From positions 248,001 through 312,000 of the forward strand of contig NZ_LMPU01000010.1 in NCBI RefSeq assembly GCF_001423945.1: a stretch of DNA of 64,000 bases, in the 5' to 3' direction. Of the stretch, positions 43,507 through 53,325 are shown piece after piece; within the stretch, counting starts at the first letter, position 1, and the number at the start of each line of letters is the position of its first letter. Below the pieces are notes generated by a model that did not search any database, was not told the DNA's origin, and saw only the letters and a list, made by a program, of their open reading frames with translations. This DNA comes from Pedobacter sp. Leaf194 (GTDB taxonomy: Bacteria; Bacteroidota; Bacteroidia; Sphingobacteriales; Sphingobacteriaceae). The position numbers were made by a program, and so were the translations under genes.

Positions 43507-45612
43507 TTATTTAAGTATCTGGTAAGCAATTAATGCTGCAAAATAGGCCATGGCGGTCATGTAAACCAGCTGAATAACGGGCCATTTCCAACCTTTAGTT
43601 TCGCGGTAAACAATTGCAACAGTGCTCATACATTGCATGGCGAAGGCATAAAACAACATGAGCGAAATGCCCGTTGCGAAAGAATAAACCGGTAAGCCTG
43701 TACGACTATTTACCGATGCAGCCATCCTTTCCCTGATGGTAGTGGTATCTTCATCGCCGCCATCTACACTGTAAATGGTGGCCATGGTGCCTACAAATGC
43801 CTCGCGTGCGGCAAATGAAGTAATTAAACCGATGCCAATTTTCCAATCGTAACCTAAAGGCCGGATTGCCGGCTCTATCAGATGGCCCAAAATGCCAACA
43901 TAAGAATTTTCGAGTTTCTCGGTCGCAATTAAAGTTTTAGTATGATCTGCCTTTGTAGAATCGAGCATGGCGCTCTGATACTTTTTATCGATATTTTCGA
44001 AACGATTTCCAGGGCCGAACGAGGCCATTACCCATAAAATAATAGAAATTGCGATGATTACCTTACCTGCTTCAAAAACAAAGGTTTTTGATTTCTCATA
44101 CATGGTGTAAAAAACATTTTTCCACCGAGGCATGCGGTAAACGGGTAGCTCCATGATAAAATATGCCCGTTCTTTTGTTTTGATGATGAATTTCATTACC
44201 CAGGCTACAAGAACCGCAGCGATAATACCAACTAAATACATCACCATTAAAGCGAGGCCTTGCAAGTTAAAAATACCTAAAATCGTTTTTGAAGGGATGA
44301 TGAGCGAAATGATTAAAATGTAAACAGGAAGCCTGGCCGAACAACTTACCAGGGGCGTAACCATTATCGTTATCATCCTATCTTTCCAGTTTTCGATATT
44401 TCTGGCAGCCATAATTGAAGGTACAGCACAAGCCAAACCACCAATCATTGGTACCACTGATTTACCATTGAGGCCAACTTTACTCATAATCTTATCCATC
44501 ATAAAAGTAACGCGGGCCATGTAACCGGTGTCTTCCAGAATGGAAATAAAGGCAAATAGAATGGCGATTTGAGGAATAAAAACGAAAATGCCACCCAGGC
44601 CTGCAACGATGCCATCAAGCACTAAATCGGTAAGCATGCCAGCCGGAAGATATTGATGGCCTGTGGCTGTTATAAAACCAAAACCACTTTCTATCCAATC
44701 CATAGGATAAGAGGACCATGCAAAAATTGCATTGAAAATGGTAAAAAGAATGGCAAGGAAAATGGCAAAACCCCAAACTTTATGTGTTAAAACTGCATCT
44801 AACTTATCGCTGAATGAAAATTTCTCTGCGGTGCCTTTATCCACTACTACATCGGCCAAAACTGTGCCCAAATGCTTGTAACGTGCAATTGTTTCTGCAG
44901 CCTGCACCTTTGAAGATTCGAAGTTGTTGGATACCTCGATCTCTTCGATTTCCAGCTGCTCCTTTTCTGTAAAAAAAGTTAAATGTTCGTGCTGATGCAA
45001 AACCTGAAGCGCATAGTAATCGTTGCTGGAATTTAGCTTCGATTTGATGGCGTTAATAGCAGCAGGTGCAAGTATGTTAACATCTACATCCTGTAACTGC
45101 GTTGGAACTTTATTTGTGTTTCCTATCGCCTGCTTAAGTGTATCTATCCCAATATTGTTCCTGGCCGAAATTGACACCACCTGAACACCCAGTTTCTGAG
45201 CTAGCTTATTCAGGTTTATGTCTATTCCCTGTTTGGCTGAAAGATCTATCATATTTAAAGCCAAAACCATTGGAATACCTAAATCAGCAACCTGAGAATA
45301 TAAAAGTAGGTTACGTTTAAGATTCGAAGCGTCGGCAATCAAGACAATAACATCAGGAAAACTTTTGTTGTTCTTATCTGCCAAAACCTGAAAAACGATG
45401 CTCTCGTCACTGCTTTTCGGGTATAGACTGTAAGTGCCGGGTAAATCAATAATCTCCACATCTTTTCCGTTGGGAAGTTTCATATAACCTGTCTTTTTAT
45501 CGACGGTTATACCCGGGAAATTTCCAATTTTTTGATTTAAGCCGGTTAAGCGATTAAACAGAGTAGATTTACCTGTATTGGGATTACCAACTAATGCAAC
45601 TTTAATATCCAA
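43507..45612 (-). CDS. feoB: Ferrous iron transport protein B
   Basis: 701 residues. The cytosolic GTPase domain has G1 GNPNTGKST at 9-17, G2 in GNFPGITVDKKTG, G3 DLPGTYSL and G4 NMID. The membrane domain has two Gate-like segments with GLACAVPSIMAARNIENWKD in the middle and SCSARLPVYILI nearby. The last helices contain FAMQCMSTVAIVYRETKGWKWP. It imports Fe2+ under low oxygen or iron limitation. feoA lies 8 bp upstream in the same unit. Confidence 0.96.
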   Translation of the reverse strand: MDIKVALVGNPNTGKSTLFNRLTGLNQKIGNFPGITVDKKTGYMKLPNGKDVEIIDLPGTYSLYPKSSDESIVFQVLADKNNKSFPDVIVLIADASNLKRNLLLYSQVADLGIPMVLALNMIDLSAKQGIDINLNKLAQKLGVQVVSISARNNIGIDTLKQAIGNTNKVPTQLQDVDVNILAPAAINAIKSKLNSSNDYYALQVLHQHEHLTFFTEKEQLEIEEIEVSNNFESSKVQAAETIARYKHLGTVLADVVVDKGTAEKFSFSDKLDAVLTHKVWGFAIFLAILFTIFNAIFAWSSYPMDWIESGFGFITATGHQYLPAGMLTDLVLDGIVAGLGGIFVFIPQIAILFAFISILEDTGYMARVTFMMDKIMSKVGLNGKSVVPMIGGLACAVPSIMAARNIENWKDRMITIMVTPLVSCSARLPVYILIISLIIPSKTILGIFNLQGLALMVMYLVGIIAAVLVAWVMKFIIKTKERAYFIMELPVYRMPRWKNVFYTMYEKSKTFVFEAGKVIIAISIILWVMASFGPGNRFENIDKKYQSAMLDSTKADHTKTLIATEKLENSYVGILGHLIEPAIRPLGYDWKIGIGLITSFAAREAFVGTMATIYSVDGGDEDTTTIRERMAASVNSRTGLPVYSFATGISLMLFYAFAMQCMSTVAIVYRETKGWKWPVIQLVYMTAMAYFAALIAYQILK

Positions 45613-45620
45613 AGCAACTA

Positions 45621-45836
45621 TTATTGAATGATAATGACATCTGCTTCGCTTTTACGCAAGCAAAGCTGATAACCTGCAACACGAATAGCCATTGGGTCGC
45701 CTAATGGCGCAAAACGTTCCACTTCTACAACTTCGCCAGGCAAACACCCCATCTCCATTAACTTAACAGATAAATCAAGATCTGTAAAAGCCATTATTGT
45801 TCCTTTTTCGCCAACTTTTAAGTGTGAAAGTTTCAT
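45621..45836 (-). CDS. feoA: Ferrous iron transport protein A
   Basis: 71 residues with an SH3-like fold: LSHLKVGEKGTIMAFTDLDLSVKLMEMGCLPG, then VEVERFAPLGDPMAIRVAGYQLCLRK. FeoA is a small cytosolic partner of FeoB. It precedes feoB by 8 bp, the usual order. Both are divergent from nothing; the preceding gene on this strand is an outer-membrane protein (45936-48704), 99 bp away. Confidence 0.95.
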   Translation of the reverse strand: MKLSHLKVGEKGTIMAFTDLDLSVKLMEMGCLPGEVVEVERFAPLGDPMAIRVAGYQLCLRKSEADVIIIQ

Positions 45837-45935
45837 GTGCTTAATTTGTCTGCAAGTTACCCTTTCTTTAGATTTATTCCAAATAAGACAGTGATAACTG
45901 TTAAATTTTAACGCATGATTTACAGGAAAATGATT

Positions 45936-48704
45936 TTAGTTCCTTCTTCCACCGCCAGCTCCAAATCCTCCGCCCCGGTTTCTGTCGCCCATTCCGTTAC
46001 TACGCAGATTATTTCTGTTTTTCCCACCCATTCTGTTAAGTGTGTAAGTAAAGGAAAACATGAAATAGCGTTTGAGCACATTGTAACTAACATCCTGAAT
46101 GGTATTGTTATTTGCCGTTCTGGTAATGCCCTGATTTTCGTTTAGCAAATCGTTAATGGCCGCTTTGAAAGTACCCCGATTTTTGAAAAACTGCTTACTG
46201 ATGTAAGAATTTACGAGTGTAAACTTCGTGTCGAAGCCCTCTCCTCTCCCGGTATTTTGGTTATAATCGGCATCAACATACCAGCGAATATCTCCGGGAA
46301 ACATATAACTTACAGAGATATTCGGGCTAAAGGTGTAATACCTGGTGTTCGAGTTTGGCTGAACTGAATAGGTAGATCGGTTAACAGAACCGCTTACACC
46401 TGCCGTAAGCTCGAGCTTCTCAAGATTTGAAACCAGCCGGTAACCATTTGTAAGCGACCAGCTGTTGGTAATATTTTTTAGCGAGTTGGTAAAATTTACG
46501 TCTCTGTCATAACTGCCATTTGCACTTATCTGGAAATTTAATTTATTCTCAGCCATAATTGGAAGGCTTAAAGATGAAGCGATTGACCCCGTGTAAGTTC
46601 CGCTCACATTTACCGGAAGGACTGCAATTTTACCCTGATTTATTCCACTTTGAATTAAGCTGCTGCTATTTGCGATTTTATTTGAGGTTTGTGTAAGATT
46701 AAGATTGATAAACAACGACCTATTTTTACCAGCGGTAAAAGTATTGTATGCAACCCTCAAAGTATTGTTAAACTCAGGCTTTAAATCCGGATTGCCAAGC
46801 GGAATACTTTGCGTGTTAGTATTGTTCGGAATTGGCTGTAGCTGCTGGATGGTGGGTTGAGTAGTGCTTCCTCTATAATTGATTACGAGCCGTTTGCTAT
46901 TACTGAAATTATAGCGATACATGGCCGATGGTGTGTAGTTGAATACATTTTGTTTCAGCACATAATGCTGTGTTAAATTATTGTTAGTTCGGTCTGTATT
47001 CTGAACCGCCATCCCAATATTCCAATTGTACTTTTTTCCATTTCCATTGAAGCTGAAACCCGCCGAATTTGTTAAAATGGTATTTTCATAAGAGTTACTG
47101 TAAGTTAAATCGAGTAAATCATATTGCAGCGTTGCCGGATTGTAATTATAGGTAAACCTATCGGATGTATTATGATTGTAGCCATTCTGGTAGTTAAATT
47201 CCAAACTAAGAATTTTAGATATTGGCTCGGTGTAAACCAATCGCGAACTTTGATTAATTGATTCTGACTGCTGATCGTTAAACTGATTGGTTACTTTTTG
47301 TGTCGTCGTCACTCCATTTATCGTATTATCAATAATGTTATTGTAGTTATCAGCGTCGTTATTATTAATACTTGTATTAAAGTTTAGCGATAGGGTTCTG
47401 CCTCTGCGCATAAATTTTCTTCGAAGCAATATGTTGTTGCTTATTGATGGAGCAGTAGAATGATTGTTTAAAGCCTGTGTTCCGTTCGTTACATAGCTGC
47501 TGTAATCTCTGGTGTAAATACTATTATTTAAACTTTCGTTATTGGTGTAGCTTAAGGTAGGTTGAATACGTAGCGATGTTAGTGAATCGATTTTAGTATC
47601 AATCATAAAATTTAACCGGTGATTTAACCTATCAGAAACATTATTTTGGTTGTTGTTGAATACAGTTGTGATATCGCCCAAAAGGTTTTGTGTAATGCTG
47701 TTTCTTAAAATAAGATTTTCGGTTTTATTGAAAAAGTAACTTGCACTAAGCTGAGTTTGGTCTGAGTAAGTATCTGCGAAGTTAAATCCTAAAGCATTTG
47801 TGGTGGTTATACCTGCGCTTCGGCCGCCTGTACCACCGTTGCCACCCAAACCACCGCCAAAATTTTGTTTATTTACATTGTTAAATTGAGCAATAACACT
47901 CATTTGCTGGTCTTTATTAAACCGGTTTACGTTCGCGTTCACGTCGTACCTGTCATTAGAGCCGTAACCTGCGCTGCTGTTTCCAAAGTAGCCGTTCTTT
48001 TTGTCTTTCCTCGTGGTTATATTAATGATTTTCGTGCGTGTGCCATCATCTATACCGGTAAACTGTGCCTGATCGGAAAGCTCATCAATAATTTGAATCT
48101 TATCAACCATATCTGCAGGGAGGTTTTTAGTTGCAAGCAAAGGGTCGTTTCCAAAAAATTCCTTACCGTCCACTTTAACTTTTGTAATGGTTTCACCTTG
48201 TGCCTTTACCGCCCCTGCTTTATCAACTTCAACGCCTGGTAATTTTTTAAGCAAATCTTCAACAACAGCATTTTCTACCGTTTTAAACGAACTTGCATTA
48301 AATTCTAGCGTATCTTTTTTAACCACGATAGGCGGCACCTCTGCCTTAATTTCTACCGTTTGTAAATCGATGCTTCCTGTGGCCAATATAATATCGCCAA
48401 GGTTCACATCTGCTTTATCTGCAGCAACGGTAAAATCTTTATTTGCATTTTTTAAGCCCAGAAAAGCGGCGTACAAACGGTAGCTGCCGGGTTGGAGGTT
48501 TTTAAAAATAAACCTGCCATCTGTCGCCGTGGTTGTAGCACCAACAACGCTCGAATCTTTCAAATTTTTAATGGCAACAGAGGCGTAATCTAAGGGTTTC
48601 TTATCTTGAGATTGAATAACTCTTCCACTAACCGATCCCGATTTTTGCTGGGCATAAACAAAAGAAAAAGAAAGCAGGAGCAGGCTGGTAAAAAGTATCT
48701 TCAT
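45936..48704 (-). CDS. Outer membrane beta-barrel protein with N-terminal carboxypeptidase-like domain (paralog A)
   Basis: 922 residues with a signal peptide (MKILFTSLLLLSFSFVYA). The N-terminal carboxypeptidase-regulatory-like domain (about 22-100) is followed by a plug-like region with VVKKDTLEFNASSFKT, VVEDLLKKLPGVEVDKAG and KVKVDGKEFFGNDPLLATKN. FTGIDDGTRTKIINITTRKD follows. The rest is the OMP_b-brl_3 barrel, with a glycine-rich loop near 282 and a Gly/Arg-rich C-terminus (RNRGGGFGAGGGRRN). Family TonB-dependent-like, but no TonB box can be identified. A close paralog lies directly upstream (48856-51675). The adjacent feoAB suggest a metal link only by position. Confidence 0.88.
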   Translation of the reverse strand: MKILFTSLLLLSFSFVYAQQKSGSVSGRVIQSQDKKPLDYASVAIKNLKDSSVVGATTTATDGRFIFKNLQPGSYRLYAAFLGLKNANKDFTVAADKADVNLGDIILATGSIDLQTVEIKAEVPPIVVKKDTLEFNASSFKTVENAVVEDLLKKLPGVEVDKAGAVKAQGETITKVKVDGKEFFGNDPLLATKNLPADMVDKIQIIDELSDQAQFTGIDDGTRTKIINITTRKDKKNGYFGNSSAGYGSNDRYDVNANVNRFNKDQQMSVIAQFNNVNKQNFGGGLGGNGGTGGRSAGITTTNALGFNFADTYSDQTQLSASYFFNKTENLILRNSITQNLLGDITTVFNNNQNNVSDRLNHRLNFMIDTKIDSLTSLRIQPTLSYTNNESLNNSIYTRDYSSYVTNGTQALNNHSTAPSISNNILLRRKFMRRGRTLSLNFNTSINNNDADNYNNIIDNTINGVTTTQKVTNQFNDQQSESINQSSRLVYTEPISKILSLEFNYQNGYNHNTSDRFTYNYNPATLQYDLLDLTYSNSYENTILTNSAGFSFNGNGKKYNWNIGMAVQNTDRTNNNLTQHYVLKQNVFNYTPSAMYRYNFSNSKRLVINYRGSTTQPTIQQLQPIPNNTNTQSIPLGNPDLKPEFNNTLRVAYNTFTAGKNRSLFINLNLTQTSNKIANSSSLIQSGINQGKIAVLPVNVSGTYTGSIASSLSLPIMAENKLNFQISANGSYDRDVNFTNSLKNITNSWSLTNGYRLVSNLEKLELTAGVSGSVNRSTYSVQPNSNTRYYTFSPNISVSYMFPGDIRWYVDADYNQNTGRGEGFDTKFTLVNSYISKQFFKNRGTFKAAINDLLNENQGITRTANNNTIQDVSYNVLKRYFMFSFTYTLNRMGGKNRNNLRSNGMGDRNRGGGFGAGGGRRN

Positions 48705-48796
48705 TTGGTTACATCGTGTGTTCTTTATCTAAGACCTTAAACTCTGGCGAGGGTTTGTTTAGGTCAGGTAACAATTGAAATACAAAAGCAATTAAA

Positions 48797-48835
48797 CAAA
48801 AAAGGCCCGTTCGAATCTCGAACAGGCCTTTTTGT
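48797..48835 (-). terminator. Terminator of paralog B (works on both strands)
   Basis: Plus-strand AAAAAGGCCCGTTCG pairs with CGAACAGGCCTTTTT over a 15-position stem with one mismatch, with A's on the left and T's on the right. On the minus strand it closes the transcript from 51675-48856. Confidence 0.85.
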
Positions 48836-48855
48836 AAGCATCAAGTTTTTTTCAC

Positions 48856-51675
48856 TTAAAACCGAGGACGGCCTCCACCCTGGCCACCCATACCTGGCAT
48901 TTGAACATCGTTACCGATATTTCTACCGCCAATACGTGTAAGTGAGTAAGTGAATGAGAACATATAATAACGTTTCAAAACGTTGTAATTTAAATCGGTA
49001 ATTGTATTTGCTGTAGCTGTACGACTAATACCCTGGTTTTGATTAAGCGCATCATTAACGGCGATTTTAAATGTACCGCGGTTTTTAAAGAACTGGCGAC
49101 TGATGTAAGAATTTACCAGCGTGTAGTCTGTGTTATAAGCATCTCCGCGACCTGTGTTTTTATAGTAATCAAGATCTATTGCTAAGCGAATGTTTCCTGG
49201 TAAAACATAAGAAACATCAAAACTCGGTGTAATGGTGTAAAAAGTATTGTTTGAATTGGGTTGTGCAGAATATGTTGCACGGTTATATGTTCCGCCAATT
49301 CCTGCTGTAATGTCCCATTTATCCAAATTGGTCACAAACCTATACGTATTTCCTACCGTGAGCACATTCGTGATGTTTTCAATACCGCTGGTAATATTTG
49401 TTCCTCTTGAGTATTGTGTAGTTAACGTTGCATTTAAATTCAATTTGTTATTCGGGATAATGGGCTGGCCTAATACAATATTTGCATTGCCACTATAATT
49501 TCCGTTAACATTAATATATTGAGAAGCAATTTTGCCATAATTAACATCGTTCGGGTCGGTAACCGCAGATTGACTTGAAGCAAAGGCGTTAAACGTTTGT
49601 GTAAGGTTTAAAAACACCGCAAAGAAACGCATTTTTGCGAAGGCAAAATTATTGTATCTAACGCTCAATGTGTTGTTAAAAGCAGGCTTTAAGTTCGGGT
49701 TACCGATAATTACTGATTGGGTATTTGTATTATCAGGAATTGGTTGAATCTGATCGATTGTTGGTTGCTGCGTTGTTCCTCTATAATTTATTGTTAATCT
49801 TTTACTATTACTAAAGTTATACCTAAACTGCGCAGATGGCGTTAAATTCACAAAGTTTTGAGAGAACACCACGCCAGTTGTAAGGTTAGTGTTTTCTCTG
49901 TGAGTTTGCTGACCGGCAACACCAATATTGAAATTGTACTTCTTTTGGTTAACGGTATAACTCAAACCGGCAGCATTTGTAAGCGTTTGGTTTTCGTAGT
50001 GATTTGAATAAGTATTATCAACAATATCGAAGTTACCTGTAATGCTGTTAAAGTTTAAAACATTCCTATCAGATGTGCTATTGTTTATTCCATTCTGATA
50101 ATTCAATTCTAAACTTGTTGTTTTAGACAATGGCTCTGTATAAACAACCCTTGTCGAATTTGTGATGTTATGGCTGTTCAAATCGTTCAACTGATTTGTA
50201 AGTTTCTGTGTAGTTATGCCATTTACAGTATTGTTGTCGAGAATATAATTGATGTTGTCAGAATCGCTATCATTTATCGATGTGTTTACATTTAACGACA
50301 ATGTACGACCTCTGCGTTTGAATTTTTTCCTCACTAAAATATTGTTATTAATCACCGGCGTGGAATTACTTGTTGTGTAACTTTGATTACCAACTGTATT
50401 CGAAGCACCGGTAGCAATTACGTTATTTCTAACATAATTATTCAGGCTAAGCCCATCATTTTCAGTATAGGCAATATTTGGCTGAATCTTAATACTTGTA
50501 GAAGAATCCAGTTTGGTATCTATCATAAAATTCAACCTATGGTTAGACCGATCACTATTACTGTTTAAGTAATTATTTACATTCTGAGAGGTATTACCCA
50601 ACAGCGTTTGAGTACTGCTGGTTTGCTCATTAAACACAGAAGACTTATTGAAAAAATAACTTCCCTGAATCTGAGTACCATCTTTGTAAGTATCACCAAA
50701 GTTCAAACCAGCTGCATTAGTTGTTGTAATACCGCCACCAGCAGATGTGCCACCGCCACCGCCGCCGCCGCCACGACCGTTACCACCACCGCCAAAACCA
50801 TTGCCCTGACCGTTACCACCGCCAAAGTTCTGTTTATTTACGTTATTAAACTGTCCGATGAAACTAAATTGCTGATCATTATTAAACTTGTTCACGTTTA
50901 AACTCGCATCGTAACGATCATTGGTTCCATAACCAACAGTGCTATTGCCAAAGTAGCCTTTTTTCATACCGCTTTTGGTTGTGATGTTTAAGATCTTGGT
51001 TCTTGTACCATCATCAACACCGGTAAATTGCGCTTGTTCGGATAGTTCATCGATCACCTGAATTTTATCTACCATATCCGCAGGAAGATTCTTGGTCGCC
51101 AATAATGGGTCACTACCAAAAAACTCCTTACCATCAACCTTAACTTTTGTTACGGTTTCACCGCCCGCCTTAATGCTACCATCTTTCGCAACTTCAACGC
51201 CAGGCAGTTTCTTCAACACATCCTCAACCACAGCATTTTCTCGAACTTTAACCGATTTTGCATCATATTCAAGCGTATCCTTTTTTACTACAACGGTTGG
51301 CACCTGCGCAGTAACGTTTACGGTATTTAAATCTAAGCCATCATCAGCCATGGCAACATCGCCAACATTTACGGCTGCCTTTACCACAGTTACATTCTTG
51401 TTTGTGGTTTTTAAACCAAGGAATGCGGCAATTATTCTGTAATTACCTGCCGGGATATTTTTAAAAGAGAAAGTTCCATCAGAATTTGATTGGCCAGATG
51501 CGACAACGCTCGAATCTTTTAAACTTTTAATTGCGATTGTAGCATAATCTACAGGCTTTTTATCTTTGGCATTAATTACCCGGCCATTAACCGAACCAGT
51601 ATTCTGCGCCTGTGCAAAGTATCCACAAAAAATTAGAACAAGAAATATTGCTCCGCGAACGTAAATTTTCATCAA
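48856..51675 (-). CDS. Outer membrane beta-barrel protein with N-terminal carboxypeptidase-like domain (paralog B)
   Basis: 939 residues with a signal peptide (MMKIYVRGAIFLVLIFCGYF). The layout is the same as in paralog A: regulatory-like domain at about 25-110, the conserved plug-like EEFFGSDPLLATKNLPADM-type segment (here KEFFGSDPLLATKNLPADMV), then the barrel. It has a longer glycine-rich insertion near residue 285 (GGGNGQGNGFGGGGNGR and further) and ends with PGMGGQGGGRPRF. The strong similarity to paralog A over the full length indicates a tandem duplication. Ligand unknown. Confidence 0.88.
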   Translation of the reverse strand: MMKIYVRGAIFLVLIFCGYFAQAQNTGSVNGRVINAKDKKPVDYATIAIKSLKDSSVVASGQSNSDGTFSFKNIPAGNYRIIAAFLGLKTTNKNVTVVKAAVNVGDVAMADDGLDLNTVNVTAQVPTVVVKKDTLEYDAKSVKVRENAVVEDVLKKLPGVEVAKDGSIKAGGETVTKVKVDGKEFFGSDPLLATKNLPADMVDKIQVIDELSEQAQFTGVDDGTRTKILNITTKSGMKKGYFGNSTVGYGTNDRYDASLNVNKFNNDQQFSFIGQFNNVNKQNFGGGNGQGNGFGGGGNGRGGGGGGGGTSAGGGITTTNAAGLNFGDTYKDGTQIQGSYFFNKSSVFNEQTSSTQTLLGNTSQNVNNYLNSNSDRSNHRLNFMIDTKLDSSTSIKIQPNIAYTENDGLSLNNYVRNNVIATGASNTVGNQSYTTSNSTPVINNNILVRKKFKRRGRTLSLNVNTSINDSDSDNINYILDNNTVNGITTQKLTNQLNDLNSHNITNSTRVVYTEPLSKTTSLELNYQNGINNSTSDRNVLNFNSITGNFDIVDNTYSNHYENQTLTNAAGLSYTVNQKKYNFNIGVAGQQTHRENTNLTTGVVFSQNFVNLTPSAQFRYNFSNSKRLTINYRGTTQQPTIDQIQPIPDNTNTQSVIIGNPNLKPAFNNTLSVRYNNFAFAKMRFFAVFLNLTQTFNAFASSQSAVTDPNDVNYGKIASQYINVNGNYSGNANIVLGQPIIPNNKLNLNATLTTQYSRGTNITSGIENITNVLTVGNTYRFVTNLDKWDITAGIGGTYNRATYSAQPNSNNTFYTITPSFDVSYVLPGNIRLAIDLDYYKNTGRGDAYNTDYTLVNSYISRQFFKNRGTFKIAVNDALNQNQGISRTATANTITDLNYNVLKRYYMFSFTYSLTRIGGRNIGNDVQMPGMGGQGGGRPRF

Positions 51676-51818
51676 AATATAAATATAAGTATTACTAAAC
51701 TATGCTATCAGACTTAAGGATTGCCCAAAGGTTTGTTAAGGAGTGTTAAAAGTTCGGTAACATTTTAAATACAGCGCCAAAATCCAAGGTTATGCTGTAA
51801 ATTAAACGGTATAATAGT

Positions 51819-51944
51819 TTATTTGCGGGCAGCAGGGTAAGATTTGTAGTAAACCTTAGGGCAGTTACAGCCTTTTTTAAAAATACCGCAACCATTTAAA
51901 CCCAACAGGACAACTAAGCAGATTAAACTAATTTTTCTTTTCAT
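51819..51944 (-). CDS. 41-residue lipoprotein, function unknown
   Basis: [20 protein letters not shown] opens the frame and IFKKGCNCPKVYYKSYPAAR follows with a final K. Residues 1-18 are a lipoprotein signal with Cys19 in LNGC. The mature peptide is about 23 residues and has two more cysteines. The ATG at 51944 lies inside the end of the VanZ-like gene (17-bp overlap), and the gene is followed by a long AT-rich gap before paralog B. It is below common length cut-offs. The lipobox and coupling to the upstream gene support it. Confidence 0.6.
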   Translation of the reverse strand: MKRKISLICLVVLLGLNGCGIFKKGCNCPKVYYKSYPAARK

Positions 51945-52347
51945 CGAAATTTAACTTATGCAGTAAAATGTAGCTAAATACAGCCATAAAACAGCCTAAC
52001 ATGTCGCAGGCAAAGTCCCACCACTCAGCAGAACGATAAGTAAAAACTTTCCATTGCAATAACTCAATTCCTCCACCAATTAATGCACTGATTAAAATGA
52101 TTTTGAAAATTGTTAAGGTTCTAAATCCAAAATTATTCTGGTATTTTATCTTTCCGTAAAAAAGAAGTACCGATAGAATAAAGAAGAATCCAAGATGGGT
52201 CATTTTATCAAAACCCTCAAAAAAGAAACCGCCACTTTTGGTTTCGGGCATTCTGATATTGCAAAGCACTAAAATTACCGCAGTCCAGAAAATGGCCCAC
52301 TTTTGATGTTTTAGTGCTTTGAACACAGTATTCGAACTAGGCTCCAA
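51928..52347 (-). CDS. VanZ-like family membrane protein
   Basis: 139 residues with about four transmembrane segments (near 17-33, 46-64, 80-98, 110-130). VanZ-like members share [21 protein letters not shown] near 45-65 and [29 protein letters not shown] in two halves near 91-119, as here. Function in Bacteroidota is unknown; the teicoplanin-resistance role is specific to VanZ. It begins inside the end of gcvH (11-bp overlap) and ends inside the small lipoprotein gene. Three genes in a row overlap, so they are tightly coupled. Confidence 0.83.
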   Translation of the reverse strand: MEPSSNTVFKALKHQKWAIFWTAVILVLCNIRMPETKSGGFFFEGFDKMTHLGFFFILSVLLFYGKIKYQNNFGFRTLTIFKIILISALIGGGIELLQWKVFTYRSAEWWDFACDMLGCFMAVFSYILLHKLNFDEKKN

Positions 52348-52717
52348 CTAAAGATTGGTATGCATCTGCAGATAATAAATCTTCCACTTCTGCTAAATCA
52401 GATAATGAAACTTTCACCATCCAACCTTTACCATAAGGATCAGAATTTACCAATTCAGGATTATCATTTAATTCAGTATTAATTTCCAAAACTGTTCCGG
52501 TTACGGGCATAAATAGGTCAGAAACTGTTTTCACGGCTTCAACTGTGCCAAAAACTTCTTCTTTTGCAACTTCCGAACCAACGCTGTTTATATCGACATA
52601 AACAATATCGCCTAGTTCGCGTTGTGCGAAATCTGTAATGCCGATTAATGCTTCACTGCCTTCTACCTTAACCCACTCGTGGTCTTTGGTGTATTTTAAT
52701 TCTGATGGAAAATTCAT
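52337..52717 (-). CDS. gcvH: Glycine cleavage system H protein
   Basis: 126 residues. The H protein carries the lipoyl arm that shuttles the aminomethyl group between GcvP and GcvT. The lipoylated Lys63 is in [23 protein letters not shown] at the N-terminus and [20 protein letters not shown] near 90 match the family. It is a lone gcvH followed by a VanZ-like gene; no gcvT or gcvP is nearby. In this phylum the H-protein gene is often isolated (family knowledge). Confidence 0.95.
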   Translation of the reverse strand: MNFPSELKYTKDHEWVKVEGSEALIGITDFAQRELGDIVYVDINSVGSEVAKEEVFGTVEAVKTVSDLFMPVTGTVLEINTELNDNPELVNSDPYGKGWMVKVSLSDLAEVEDLLSADAYQSLVGA

Positions 52718-52817
52718 TTGTTTCTAATTTGTTTGTTCCAAAGTTAGTTAGGATTTTCAAGATTTCAGTTTTTTAACGCTAAAAATGTTAAGGTTTACCA
52801 TTTTTAACCAAAAAAGT

Positions 52818-53030
52818 TATCATTAATTTAAACTAAATCTCAAACTAAGTCCAAAATTACTAAATGAGTATTGAAGGTTCGACCGGTATAAGGCTTTGTA
52901 ATGTTAGAGTTTGATATTAAACTTCTGATTTAACATAATCAATGCTAAGTCTCAAGGTGATATTTCTAGCGCTAGTTCCGTTTTTTAAAGATAGAAACAT
53001 ATCGTAAATAACTGCGGTCCCAAGTGTCTG
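52818..53030. repeat. Decayed duplicate of the 3' end of sprA
   Basis: The plus-strand sequence from ATTAATTT at about 52822 to about 53025 matches the last part of sprA (from about 53896 to 54110) with many identical blocks, for example TAAGGCTTTGTAATGTTAGA and CAAAATTACTAAATGAG. It has a 10-nt deletion, one 1-nt deletion and substitutions, and is not a working frame. On the minus strand TSARNITLRLSIDYV answers to SGAKNITLRPSVDYV of SprA. The true sprA end is intact at 53899. Confidence 0.75.
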
Positions 53031-53100
53031 CGCTAAGACGCTGTACGCTTCGGTTTTGAGCGTAACTGCGTCGGACTGGCAATAAGTAAAGAGTTCTAGA

Positions 53101-53325
53101 TTAAGCGGCAATTGACCCTCTTGCGAGGTTATTTATTTCTTTAATAATTGAGGCTTGAATCTTAGCGTCATCAACTGGCACAAGAAACCCATTACGCTCT
53201 ATTAGGCATCCTTTTTCTATGCCATCAATAAATACACGACACTTATCAAGGCCATCTTGAATTTGATTGAGGATAACGACATCCCCATTTACAAATAAAA
53301 TTCGGGTTTTATATTTCTTAAACAT
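53101..53325 (-). CDS. Small protein of unknown function inside the sprA duplication
   Basis: 74 residues, MFKKYKTRILFVNGDVVILN at the start, ending KEINNLARGSIAA. No signal peptide, membrane segment or recognised motif; mixed alpha/beta composition. A -7-like TAACTTTT lies just upstream on the minus strand, next to a perfect palindrome AGGTTAACCT (53339-53348). It sits between the sprA copy and sprA itself, so it may be cargo of whatever made the duplication. Reality of the gene is uncertain. Confidence 0.4.
   Translation of the reverse strand: MFKKYKTRILFVNGDVVILNQIQDGLDKCRVFIDGIEKGCLIERNGFLVPVDDAKIQASIIKEINNLARGSIAA

Noticed and set aside
52917..53111. A 64-codon minus-strand frame starting MPLNLELF
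   Set aside because: Its C-terminal half is the translated decayed sprA duplicate (TSARNITLRLSIDYV), so it is not an independent gene.
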